34,407 bases of DNA from Alphaproteobacteria bacterium (GTDB taxonomy: Bacteria > Pseudomonadota > Alphaproteobacteria > Bin95): positions 1 through 34,407 of the forward strand of contig JAURGE010000029.1 in assembly GCA_030833925.1 (NCBI GenBank). Reading direction: 5' to 3'. A program made the position numbers and the translations under genes. Positions 8,242 through 15,089 of the stretch are shown in pieces. The number at the start of each line of letters is the position of its first letter. The stretch's first letter is position 1. The notes below the pieces were generated by a model. The model had not been told where the DNA came from, searched no databases, and saw only the letters and a program-made list of their open reading frames with translations.

Positions 8242-8811
8242 ATGATTGAACAGTCCGAAAATTCTCCAAATAGACTTGCGGAATTAATCCAGCTCGTAGG
8301 CAAGTCACGCGATAAAGAGGCATTTGCCACTTTATTCGGGCATTTTGCTCCCAGAGTTAAATCCTACATGCGCCGTCTAGGAACTGACGATGCGCAAGCG
8401 GAGGAGCTGATGCAAGAGGCCATGATCATGGTTTGGCGCAGGGCTCATACTTATGATCCTGAGCGCTCGGCAGCCTCAACTTGGATCTTCACGATTGCCA
8501 GAAATAAAAGAATTGATGGCCTGCGTCGTGGCAGTTGGCTTGATATAGATCCGAATGATCCGACAGTGATATCTGAGCCCGATCAACCAGATGATATCGT
8601 CTCTGGGTTTGAGATCGCCAGACAAATGAAAGAAGCGGTTGCAATGTTACCAGATGACCAAGCCGAGGCTATTCGGTTGGCTTATTATGAGGGACTTTCA
8701 CAATCTGAAATTGCAGCAAAACTAGGAACGCCGCTTGGCACGGTAAAGTCTAGGTTAAGGTTGGCCTTACAGAGATTAAGGATAAAAATCAGCGACGAGC
8801 ATGCATCCTGA
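8242..8811 (+). CDS. ECF-type RNA polymerase sigma factor
   Basis: 189-residue group 4 (ECF) sigma factor made only of the two DNA-contacting domains. Sigma-2 spans about residues 27-96 (EELMQEAMIMVWRRA; STWIFTIARNKRIDGLRR). Sigma-4 spans about 130-182 with helix-turn-helix LSQSEIAAKLGTPLGTVKSRL. The ATG at 8242 is preferred; an adjacent TTG at 8239 would add one residue. ECF factors are normally held by a cognate anti-sigma encoded next to them. The style of this one recalls the RpoE/SigK-like types that pair with ChrR-like zinc anti-sigmas. Here the next gene is a CMD-family protein, so the partner is absent or elsewhere. Whether it controls the adjacent catabolic block is unknown. Confidence 0.92.
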   Translation: MIEQSENSPNRLAELIQLVGKSRDKEAFATLFGHFAPRVKSYMRRLGTDDAQAEELMQEAMIMVWRRAHTYDPERSAASTWIFTIARNKRIDGLRRGSWLDIDPNDPTVISEPDQPDDIVSGFEIARQMKEAVAMLPDDQAEAIRLAYYEGLSQSEIAAKLGTPLGTVKSRLRLALQRLRIKISDEHAS

Positions 8812-8885
8812 CGCGTGTCTACAAAGGCATTATCTTGTAGAAAGTAAAATGCAATTTTGCGTCATTACTAATGAGGACAAATGTT

Positions 8886-9200
8886 ATGGCAAAAACCAAG
8901 GCTAAAAATGCTTATGAGCTTGTTCCGCAACTGGGTAAGCTGCGTGATGAAGTTTTATTTGGGGATGTTTGGGAACAACCTGAGCTTTCTAAACGGGATC
9001 GTAGCCTTGTGACCTGCGCAATATTAGCAGCGCTATACAGAACCTCGGAACTCGAAGGGCATATGCAACGGGCACTAGATAATGGTGTAACGCAGGACGA
9101 GCTTCGTGGATTGATCACCCACACAGCTTTCTACGCCGGGTGGCCATGTGCCGTGAACGCAGGGCGCGTTGGCCTAAAGATTTTTGAGGATGACCAATAA
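8886..9200 (+). CDS. Carboxymuconolactone decarboxylase (CMD) family protein, PcaC-like
   Basis: 104-residue single-domain protein of the CMD/AhpD superfamily. The core LSKRDRSLVTCAILAAL (34-50), LEGHMQRALDNGVTQDEL (56-73) and ITHTAFYAGWPCAVNA (77-92) is the PcaC-like pattern, including E57, H59 and H79. There is no CxxC (only isolated C44 and C88), which argues against AhpD peroxidase activity. True PcaC decarboxylates 4-carboxymuconolactone in the protocatechuate branch, but many relatives have other or unknown roles and no pca genes are nearby. The ATG at 8886 is chosen because GAGGA (8873-8877) lies 8 bases upstream; an ATG at 8871 lacks such a site. It opens the catabolic block. Confidence 0.85.
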   Translation: MAKTKAKNAYELVPQLGKLRDEVLFGDVWEQPELSKRDRSLVTCAILAALYRTSELEGHMQRALDNGVTQDELRGLITHTAFYAGWPCAVNAGRVGLKIFEDDQ

Positions 9201-9218
9201 TAAATCTTAGGTTCCAAG

Positions 9219-9240
9219 GCGCTTAGATGTGTCTAAGCGC
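9219..9240 (+). terminator. Strong hairpin after the CMD-family gene
   Basis: GCGCTTAGA (9219-9227) and TCTAAGCGC (9232-9240) form a perfect 9-base stem with a 4-base TGTG loop, starting 18 bases past the CMD stop codon. No T-run follows (TCGGCAAC), so this is not a classic intrinsic terminator. It may act as an RNA-stabilising or Rho-assisted 3' hairpin. Confidence 0.45.
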
Positions 9241-9413
9241 TCGGCAACTTTCGGGTATTGCTGTTACTCAGCAGCGTCACTCGATGGCGCGAAAAACTAT
9301 GGCCGTTTGCGCCTGGTTCATCAAACATAGGCCTCTTACAATTCTATTTTCTGGTGCTAGCCTCCAATTGTAGCAATAGTCTCACACCTGATGTCCATGG
9401 AGTTTTTAAACGC

Positions 9414-10388
9414 ATGAAACCCCGCATTCTATTTGTTACGGATTTTCCTGCAGCTGCCATATTCGGCAAAGAATTGGCGCCGGCCGGGTATGAACTGGTA
9501 ATTGCTGAAGCAGGCACTGATGAATATACGAAGGCGCTTCCGGGCGCAGATTTTCTTGTTGGATTTGTTGATAAATTGGTCAAGCCAGATTTATTTGCTG
9601 TCGGAAAAAATCTTAAACTTATTCAGCTCCTCAGTGCTGGTTATGACAATGCGGATATTGAGGCAGCACGCACTGCAAGGGTTCCAATTTGTAACAACGG
9701 TGGAGCAAATTCCGTTGCTGTTTCCGAGCACGCATTACTGTTGATGCTTGCTGTCTCTCGTCAGTTAATCAAGCAACATGAGAATGTGCGAGGAGGGCGC
9801 TGGCGAGGCAATTCCGCGCCTACAGTGCATGAACTTCGCAGCAAAACATTAGGTATAATTGGCTTAGGAAGTATTGGTAAAAAAACTGCTCGGTTAGCCC
9901 AAGCATTCGGTATGCCCGTTATTTACAACGATATTCAAAGATTATCTGAAGCCGAGGAGGATGCTCTAGGGCTTAGATTTCGGCTATTCAGAGAGCTTCT
10001 CCGAGAAGCAGATCTGGTTAGCTTACACGTGCCTCTAAACGAGACAACGAGAGGGCTAATTGGACGTGACGAATTATTGGAAATGGGGAAAAACTCCATT
10101 TTAATAAACACAAGTCGCGGTCCGGTTGTAGATGAGGCAGCTCTCACAGAGGCGTTACAATCTGGGGTTATCGCTGCCGCTGGTCTCGATGTCTTTGAAG
10201 AAGAGCCAACGCCGCCCAACAACCCGCTTCTGCAACTCGATAATGTAACGCTTACTGCGCACATGGCTGGCCCTACCTTCGAAAGCCACAAAGCGCGCGT
10301 GCGTAACGCTTTTGATAATGTAGAGCGCGTGCAGCGTGGTGAGACTGCTCTATGGATCATCGATGAATTAGCCGAATTGCGGGGATGA
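9414..10388 (+). CDS. D-isomer-specific 2-hydroxyacid dehydrogenase
   Basis: 324-residue NAD(P)-dependent oxidoreductase that interconverts a 2-keto acid and the D-2-hydroxy acid. The Rossmann motif GLGSIG (150-155) is followed by the cofactor-selecting D173 (VIYND), suggesting NAD. The catalytic triad is recognisable: R235 (NTSRGPVVDE), E264 (DVFEEEP) and H283 (LTAHMAG). The upstream frame stays open to 9258, but the extension has no family resemblance. The ATG at 9414 follows GGAG at 9399-9402. The stop overlaps the pirin gene start (ATGA). LTAHMAG replaces the more common LTPHxAG. The substrate cannot be assigned; a glyoxylate/hydroxypyruvate or phosphoglycerate-like acid is possible. Confidence 0.93.
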   Translation: MKPRILFVTDFPAAAIFGKELAPAGYELVIAEAGTDEYTKALPGADFLVGFVDKLVKPDLFAVGKNLKLIQLLSAGYDNADIEAARTARVPICNNGGANSVAVSEHALLLMLAVSRQLIKQHENVRGGRWRGNSAPTVHELRSKTLGIIGLGSIGKKTARLAQAFGMPVIYNDIQRLSEAEEDALGLRFRLFRELLREADLVSLHVPLNETTRGLIGRDELLEMGKNSILINTSRGPVVDEAALTEALQSGVIAAAGLDVFEEEPTPPNNPLLQLDNVTLTAHMAGPTFESHKARVRNAFDNVERVQRGETALWIIDELAELRG

Positions 10389-11245
10389 CTTCTCGTTCTG
10401 TTTTAAAGCTTGTCGATGCTCACAGTCTGACAGAAGGAGAGGGCTTTCCAATCCGTCGCCCTTTCCCAACAAGCAGTTGTGAAGATTTAGATCCTTTTTT
10501 GATGTTGGATGAAGTGGGGCCAGTCCAATGGCCCCCAGGAAAGGCACTTGGTGCCCCTGATCATCCGCATCGCGGGTTTGAGACGATTTCGTATGTGCTT
10601 TCTGGGGAAAAGCTTCATGAAGACTCAACAGGAAAAAGCCAAATTATAAGTGCCGGTGACGTCCAGTGGATGACTGCTGGCGCCGGAATTGTTCATTCAG
10701 AAATGCCCAGTGCTGATTTTAAAGCCAAAGGGGGCAAGGCCCACAGCTTTCAGATCTGGGTAAATCTACCGGCCAGCCATAAAGATGTAAAACCTGGCTA
10801 TCAATACGTTAGCAATGCCGATATCCCCGTTGCTGAAAGTGAGGGAGTTTCAGTTAAGGTGATTGCGGGTGAGGTATTTGGCGTATCGGCAAGAATTGGC
10901 ACGCACACTCCAGTTTGGCTCCAGGACTGGAGCATTAGTGCTGGCGCAACCGAAGTCTTGCCCACACCACAGGATTTCAATTTTGCCGTTTATGTATTCA
11001 AGGGAGCCATTGCTGTTGGATCTGAACGAATGCCCATTGTTGACGGTCAAATGGCCATCTTAAGCACTGGGACAACTTTGCTTATGAATGGACACGAAGA
11101 CGGAGGGCGTTTCCTTCTTTTGGCTGGAAAGCCCCTCAAGGAACCTGTGGCCCGTTACGGCCCATTCGTGATGAACACAAAGGAAGAATTAATTTCAGCC
11201 TTTGAAGATTATCAAGCTGGACGCATTGGGCGCATTCAGCGTTAA
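10385..11245 (+). CDS. Pirin-family bicupin protein
   Basis: 286-residue pirin. The N-terminal cupin carries the canonical metal ligands H60 and H62 (PDHPHRGFET) and H104 and E106 (GIVHSEMP). The C-terminal pirin domain follows (about residues 170-275), so the protein is full length. Some bacterial pirins have quercetin 2,3-dioxygenase activity and others regulate pyruvate dehydrogenase or respond to stress. Sequence alone does not separate these. The ATG overlaps the stop of the 2-hydroxyacid dehydrogenase, so the two are cotranscribed, which hints at a metabolic role. Its stop lies 1 base from the stop of the convergent FAH-family gene. Confidence 0.93.
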   Translation: MTSRSVLKLVDAHSLTEGEGFPIRRPFPTSSCEDLDPFLMLDEVGPVQWPPGKALGAPDHPHRGFETISYVLSGEKLHEDSTGKSQIISAGDVQWMTAGAGIVHSEMPSADFKAKGGKAHSFQIWVNLPASHKDVKPGYQYVSNADIPVAESEGVSVKVIAGEVFGVSARIGTHTPVWLQDWSISAGATEVLPTPQDFNFAVYVFKGAIAVGSERMPIVDGQMAILSTGTTLLMNGHEDGGRFLLLAGKPLKEPVARYGPFVMNTKEELISAFEDYQAGRIGRIQR

Positions 11246-11246
11246 C

Positions 11247-12176
11247 TTATTTCGGGGCGTATTTTCCGGTTAACTGTGGCGTAGGTGTATCAAAACCGGC
11301 ATTTTTTCGATCAAGACGGGTCTCGCGAGCCCAAGTGCGCTTTAGATCATCTCGAACATTGAAAGTGAGCCGGCTTAGGCCTTCAATCTCGATTTCTACC
11401 TTATCGCCATTCTGAAACGCATTTAGTCCACGGTGGTTTGTACCAGTTGCGATGATATCGCCAGGTTCTAGTGCATGAATTGATGTGATCCACTCAACCA
11501 CTTCTGGGATCTTATGGGCCATATCAGAGGTGTTGAAGTCTTGCATCAAAACACCATTGGTCCACAATTTGACGTCAAGATTTTGGGGGTCAGCAATTTC
11601 ATCTTTGGTGACAATAAATGGCCCAATAGGCGCAAAGGTGTCTCGAGATTTTGCTTGGAAGAAAACGTTGCCTGCTGGGGGTAGCCCTCGAGCTGACCCA
11701 TCTATGAAATTCATATAGCCAAAGATGTGATCGAAGGCATCAGCAGCTTTTACGTTCCGTGATGGTTTCGAAATTACGAGAGCTAGTTCTGCCTCCCCCT
11801 CAAAAATGGTTGCTGGTTCGTCTGGCAGCAACATTTCATCGCCGTTTCCGATGACTGCTGTGCCAGCTTTATGAAAACCATTTCGTGGTGGTTTTTGGGG
11901 CAGCGTACCGTTTTCCATATAATTAACGGCCATGCAGGAGATTGTTCCGGGCCTAGGTAAGGGGGGACGGATACGCACATCTTTAAGGGGTACCGTATTT
12001 CCTGAGGAAACAGCTGCTTCAATTTTACTTCGATACTCATCGAAGCGCGCAATAAGCCCTGAAATTAAATTTTCTGGCCCGGTGTGAGGGATATCCTCAA
12101 CGACATGGCTTATATCGACAACCCCATCTCCTTTAACCACGCCAAGCCTAAAGTCATTGAAGTAACAAATGCGCAT
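11247..12176 (-). CDS. Fumarylacetoacetate hydrolase (FAH) family protein
   Basis: 309-residue protein of the FAH fold, whose members hydrolyse or decarboxylate acylpyruvates and related beta-diketo acids with a divalent metal. The metal-ligand pattern is present as E128 and E130 (GEAELALVI) and D159 (NFIDGSARG). The usual NDVSARD is altered here to IDGSARG, so it belongs to a divergent subgroup. A ribosome binding site (AAGGA) precedes the ATG. It is the last gene of a minus-strand trio with an MFS carrier and a crotonase, suggesting it cleaves an intermediate of the imported compound. It is not FAH of tyrosine degradation by length or context. Confidence 0.88.
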   Translation of the reverse strand: MRICYFNDFRLGVVKGDGVVDISHVVEDIPHTGPENLISGLIARFDEYRSKIEAAVSSGNTVPLKDVRIRPPLPRPGTISCMAVNYMENGTLPQKPPRNGFHKAGTAVIGNGDEMLLPDEPATIFEGEAELALVISKPSRNVKAADAFDHIFGYMNFIDGSARGLPPAGNVFFQAKSRDTFAPIGPFIVTKDEIADPQNLDVKLWTNGVLMQDFNTSDMAHKIPEVVEWITSIHALEPGDIIATGTNHRGLNAFQNGDKVEIEIEGLSRLTFNVRDDLKRTWARETRLDRKNAGFDTPTPQLTGKYAPK

Positions 12177-12221
12177 GCTGCATCCTTCTCAATATCTGTA
12201 GACTAACCATATCGCTGATCT

Positions 12222-13415
12222 TTAGTTTGAGGCAATTCGATTTCGGAGTGCTGAAAGCCACAGTGCGGCGATTAAAGAAATTATTAAAAGTGGTAGTGCA
12301 CCGAGATTTACCCAGGTCCAACCAAAGGCGTGCATCAGGCCTCCCGAAGAGACTGCACCAATGGCAACTACCGTGAATATTATAAAGTTTGTTGCGGCTT
12401 GTGTTTTTGCTCTCTCAGCTGCTGTGTGGGCTTCTGTAAGAAGATTTGTCGAAGCGGTGAAGGCAAAATTCCAACCCAAGCCAAGAAGTGCCATAGCGGC
12501 CCAGAAGTTTATGACTTCTTCCCCAGCCAGCGCTATTAAAATGCAAACAGCCTGAATACTAATTCCCATCGCTATTACTTTGATGGCCCCAAATTTTTTA
12601 ATAATTGCACCAGTGAAGAAGCCGGGCGCATACATAAAAAAGATATGCCACTCTATGACTAACGCAGTTGATGAAAACATGTGGTCAGCATGTTTCATCG
12701 CGAGTGGCGTTGATGTCATAAGAAGGTTCATAACTGCCTGAGCCACCGTGGCGCATAGGGTGGCAACAATAAAAATTGGTTGGGCCATTATCTCGACAAT
12801 TCGGCGCCCACCTTCCTTTCGCTCTTCCTGACTGAGCTTGGGAATGTCGACCGCCATCACGACTATGCCGCCAATTAAAGTTAAGACAACTAGAAAGGCG
12901 TATGACGCCATAAACGGTCGATCCGCGACCATATGTTGACCAAGTTTAGCCAATTCCGGGCCAACAAAGGCAGCAACTAGGCCTCCTGTTAGGACGAGAG
13001 AAATCGACTTACTTTTAAAGGAATCTGAGGCAACATCTGCTGCAGCGAACCGATAGAGTTGAGCAAACCCCGAAAAAAGACCGAACAATAAAGCTCCAAG
13101 ACAGAAGCAAGAAAAATTTTCTGTTTCGATGCCCCAGATACATAGAAGGCCGCCTATCACACCAATAGCTGAACCACATGAAAACCCCGGCCCGCGTCCT
13201 ATCCGGCGCATGAGGAGGGAAGCAGGCACACTTGCAGCCGCTGTCCCCGCAACAGCTAAAAAGATGGGTACTGTTGCAAGTGCCTTATTTGGCGCGATGG
13301 CATACCCTATCAGTGGGCTAGTAGCGACTAGAAGTGACCGACCAGAATTATAAAGCATCTGACAGGTCGCGAGGACAAAGACATTTCGCCAGTCGCGTGA
13401 TTTAAAACTTATCAT
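12222..13415 (-). CDS. Major facilitator superfamily transporter
   Basis: 397-residue integral membrane protein with about 12 hydrophobic segments. A loop after the second helix reads LLMRRIGRGPGF (about 67-78), a variant of the MFS motif A. A longer cytoplasmic loop lies near residues 190-210 (LSQEERKEGGRR). The second half contains GLGWNFAFTAST and LLTEAHTAAERAKTQ, a pattern common in proteobacterial drug/metabolite MFS carriers. The gene lies 11 bases after the crotonase stop and 45 bases before the FAH gene, so it likely imports (or exports) the substrate of this operon. The ribosome binding site is weak, in keeping with coupling to the upstream gene. Confidence 0.9.
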   Translation of the reverse strand: MISFKSRDWRNVFVLATCQMLYNSGRSLLVATSPLIGYAIAPNKALATVPIFLAVAGTAAASVPASLLMRRIGRGPGFSCGSAIGVIGGLLCIWGIETENFSCFCLGALLFGLFSGFAQLYRFAAADVASDSFKSKSISLVLTGGLVAAFVGPELAKLGQHMVADRPFMASYAFLVVLTLIGGIVVMAVDIPKLSQEERKEGGRRIVEIMAQPIFIVATLCATVAQAVMNLLMTSTPLAMKHADHMFSSTALVIEWHIFFMYAPGFFTGAIIKKFGAIKVIAMGISIQAVCILIALAGEEVINFWAAMALLGLGWNFAFTASTNLLTEAHTAAERAKTQAATNFIIFTVVAIGAVSSGGLMHAFGWTWVNLGALPLLIISLIAALWLSALRNRIASN

Positions 13416-13426
13416 TAAAGCAACGC

Positions 13427-14203
13427 CTATCTGCCTTTAAAAATTGGCGATCGTTTTTCGGAAAATGCACGCATAGCTTCCCTGGAATCCTCGTACTTGC
13501 CAAGCTCTCCTGTCATGCTTTGCTCGAAGCGGTAACCATCACGCAGGCTCATCTCTTCAATCGTGTTTAGAGCGTGCTTAGCAAGGGTCATGGCTATCGG
13601 ACTTTTTGATGCGATATCTGCGGCCATGCTCTGAGCAACTTCTAAAAGCTTCTCATGTGGTTCAACGGATTCTACCACGCCTAGTCGGTGTAATTCATCA
13701 GCTGGGACGCGGTACCCGGTAAACATCATGCGCCTTGTCAGAGAATGACCAAAGAGGCGCATCGCATGACGCCCACCACCCAATAATCCAACATTGATCT
13801 CTGGAAGCCCAAGTGAACCTCGTTCACTCGCAATCAAGATATCGCAAGAAGCTGCTATCGCGAGACCCGCACCGAGAGCTGCTCCGTTCAAGGCGCAAAT
13901 AACGGGTTTTTTGCATTCCACGATGCTATGGAATGTTTCTCTTGCGCGACGGCTGCCTTGCCAATGGTCTCCTGGTTGTGGTGTGTGTCCAGCTCTGGCT
14001 TTGATATCTGCTCCGGCGCAAAAAATCTTACCCGCACCCGTCAAAACGATAGATCTAACCTCATCTGTATCGCTTAAACAGTCAAATGCTAGGATCAATT
14101 CGTCCATAAATAATGGGCTCAAAGCATTTACGGGTGGGTTATTCATCGTAACTGTTGCAACAAAATCCTTTATCTCAACATCAACGAGAGTGAGATCTTT
14201 CAT
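13427..14203 (-). CDS. Enoyl-CoA hydratase/isomerase (crotonase) family protein
   Basis: 258-residue crotonase-fold protein. Oxyanion-hole segments are FCAGADIK (61-68) and NGAALGAG (106-113). Of the two catalytic glutamates of enoyl-CoA hydratase, E164 is retained as E135 (LGLPEI), but the E144 position in GGGCE is replaced by alanine (GAGLA). Classical hydratase activity is therefore doubtful; an isomerase, C-C hydrolase or other crotonase chemistry is as likely. It is the first gene of the crotonase-MFS-FAH operon, with GAGGA upstream of the ATG, and is divergent from an SDR gene. The C-terminus ends in the common SPIFKGR. Confidence 0.9.
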   Translation of the reverse strand: MKDLTLVDVEIKDFVATVTMNNPPVNALSPLFMDELILAFDCLSDTDEVRSIVLTGAGKIFCAGADIKARAGHTPQPGDHWQGSRRARETFHSIVECKKPVICALNGAALGAGLAIAASCDILIASERGSLGLPEINVGLLGGGRHAMRLFGHSLTRRMMFTGYRVPADELHRLGVVESVEPHEKLLEVAQSMAADIASKSPIAMTLAKHALNTIEEMSLRDGYRFEQSMTGELGKYEDSREAMRAFSEKRSPIFKGR

Positions 14204-14263
14204 TTATTTATCCTCTTGAAATTGCAGGTATGAAGATAGCGCGCCTAAAGTGGCTTACGGAAC

Positions 14264-14287
14264 TAATATCGACAGAGATCGGTATTA
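14264..14287. promoter_or_regulatory. 24-bp imperfect palindrome in the crotonase / SDR divergent promoter region
   Basis: TAATATCGA (14264-14272) and TCGGTATTA (14279-14287) are 9-base arms with one mismatch around a 6-base spacer. It is nearly central in the 117-base gap between two divergent starts (14203 and 14321). This is the size and placement expected of an operator for a dimeric regulator acting on both units. Which regulator binds is not known; the FadR-type gene at 22463 is one candidate. Confidence 0.4.
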
Positions 14288-14320
14288 CTAAACTGAATAT
14301 TGGATGGCGGGAGAAAACAG

Positions 14321-15085
14321 ATGGGGCGGGTAAGTAATAAGATTGCACTCGTAACGGGTGGGGGTTCCGGTATTGGACGGGCATCTGCAATCATTTTAGC
14401 CCGCGAAGGGGCAGTTGTTCTTGTCACAGATTTAAACCTAGACACTGCAAGTGAAACGGTAGAGCTGATAAATGCAAGTGGCGGTAATTCTCGAGCAATG
14501 CAACAGGACACAACTGTTGAAAATCAATGGCAAGAAGTAATGGGATCACTTCGAAGGCAAGAGGGTGGACTGCATATCCTTTTAAACAATGCAGGGGTCA
14601 GCAATGGCAGCAGATTGTTGAAAGATACCACTCTAAACGATTGGCGACGCGTTAACGCAGCAAATGTTGAAGGTGTCTATCTCGGTACAAAATATGGGAT
14701 AGAGCTAATGGAAGAGGATGGATCAGGTGGTTCCATCATCAATATTTCTTCAATTTATGGGAAGGTCGGTGCTGTTGGCTCAGTTGCGTACAATGCAAGC
14801 AAAGGGGCTGTTTGTGTGTTTAGCAAAGGGGCAGCGTTAGAGTGTGGGAAAGCCAAAAACAATATCCGGGTCAATACCATTCATCCTGGCTTCATTGAGA
14901 CTGGCATGACAAGAGAACGGCTAGCGGATGAGGCAACACGAAAATGGTCCCTTTCGAGGACCCCCATAGGGCGTCTAGGGCAACCTGAAGATATTGCTAA
15001 TGGTGTGCTCTACCTAGCCAGTGATGAGAGTTCTTTTGTGACTGGAGCGGAGCTCGTCATCGATGGTGGTTTTACAGCCATTTAG
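14321..15085 (+). CDS. Short-chain dehydrogenase/reductase (SDR), classical type
   Basis: 254-residue classical SDR. The NAD(P) motif is TGGGSGIG (12-19). D37 at the end of beta-2 (VTDLN) suggests NAD preference. NNAG lies at 89-92. The catalytic residues are S144 (NISS), Y157 and K161 (YNASK). It would oxidise or reduce a hydroxyl/ketone in the adjacent pathway. The ATG at 14321 is chosen because GGGAG (14309-14313) lies 7 bases upstream; a TTG at 14300 is also in frame. It is divergent from the crotonase operon and convergent, by 4 bases, with the ThDP enzyme. The substrate is unknown. Confidence 0.93.
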   Translation: MGRVSNKIALVTGGGSGIGRASAIILAREGAVVLVTDLNLDTASETVELINASGGNSRAMQQDTTVENQWQEVMGSLRRQEGGLHILLNNAGVSNGSRLLKDTTLNDWRRVNAANVEGVYLGTKYGIELMEEDGSGGSIINISSIYGKVGAVGSVAYNASKGAVCVFSKGAALECGKAKNNIRVNTIHPGFIETGMTRERLADEATRKWSLSRTPIGRLGQPEDIANGVLYLASDESSFVTGAELVIDGGFTAI

Positions 15086-15089
15086 TGAA

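Noticed and set aside
8886-9200. AhpD alkylhydroperoxidase as identity of the CMD-family gene
   Set aside because: The CxxC redox motif of AhpD is absent; only two isolated cysteines are present.
9258-9413. Upstream extension of the 2-hydroxyacid dehydrogenase
   Set aside because: The extra 52 residues look like non-coding translation. The ATG at 9414 has a GGAG and matches the family start.
9935-10360. 141-codon minus-strand frame antisense to the 2-hydroxyacid dehydrogenase
   Set aside because: It is a serine/arginine-rich shadow of the coding strand, with no independent support.
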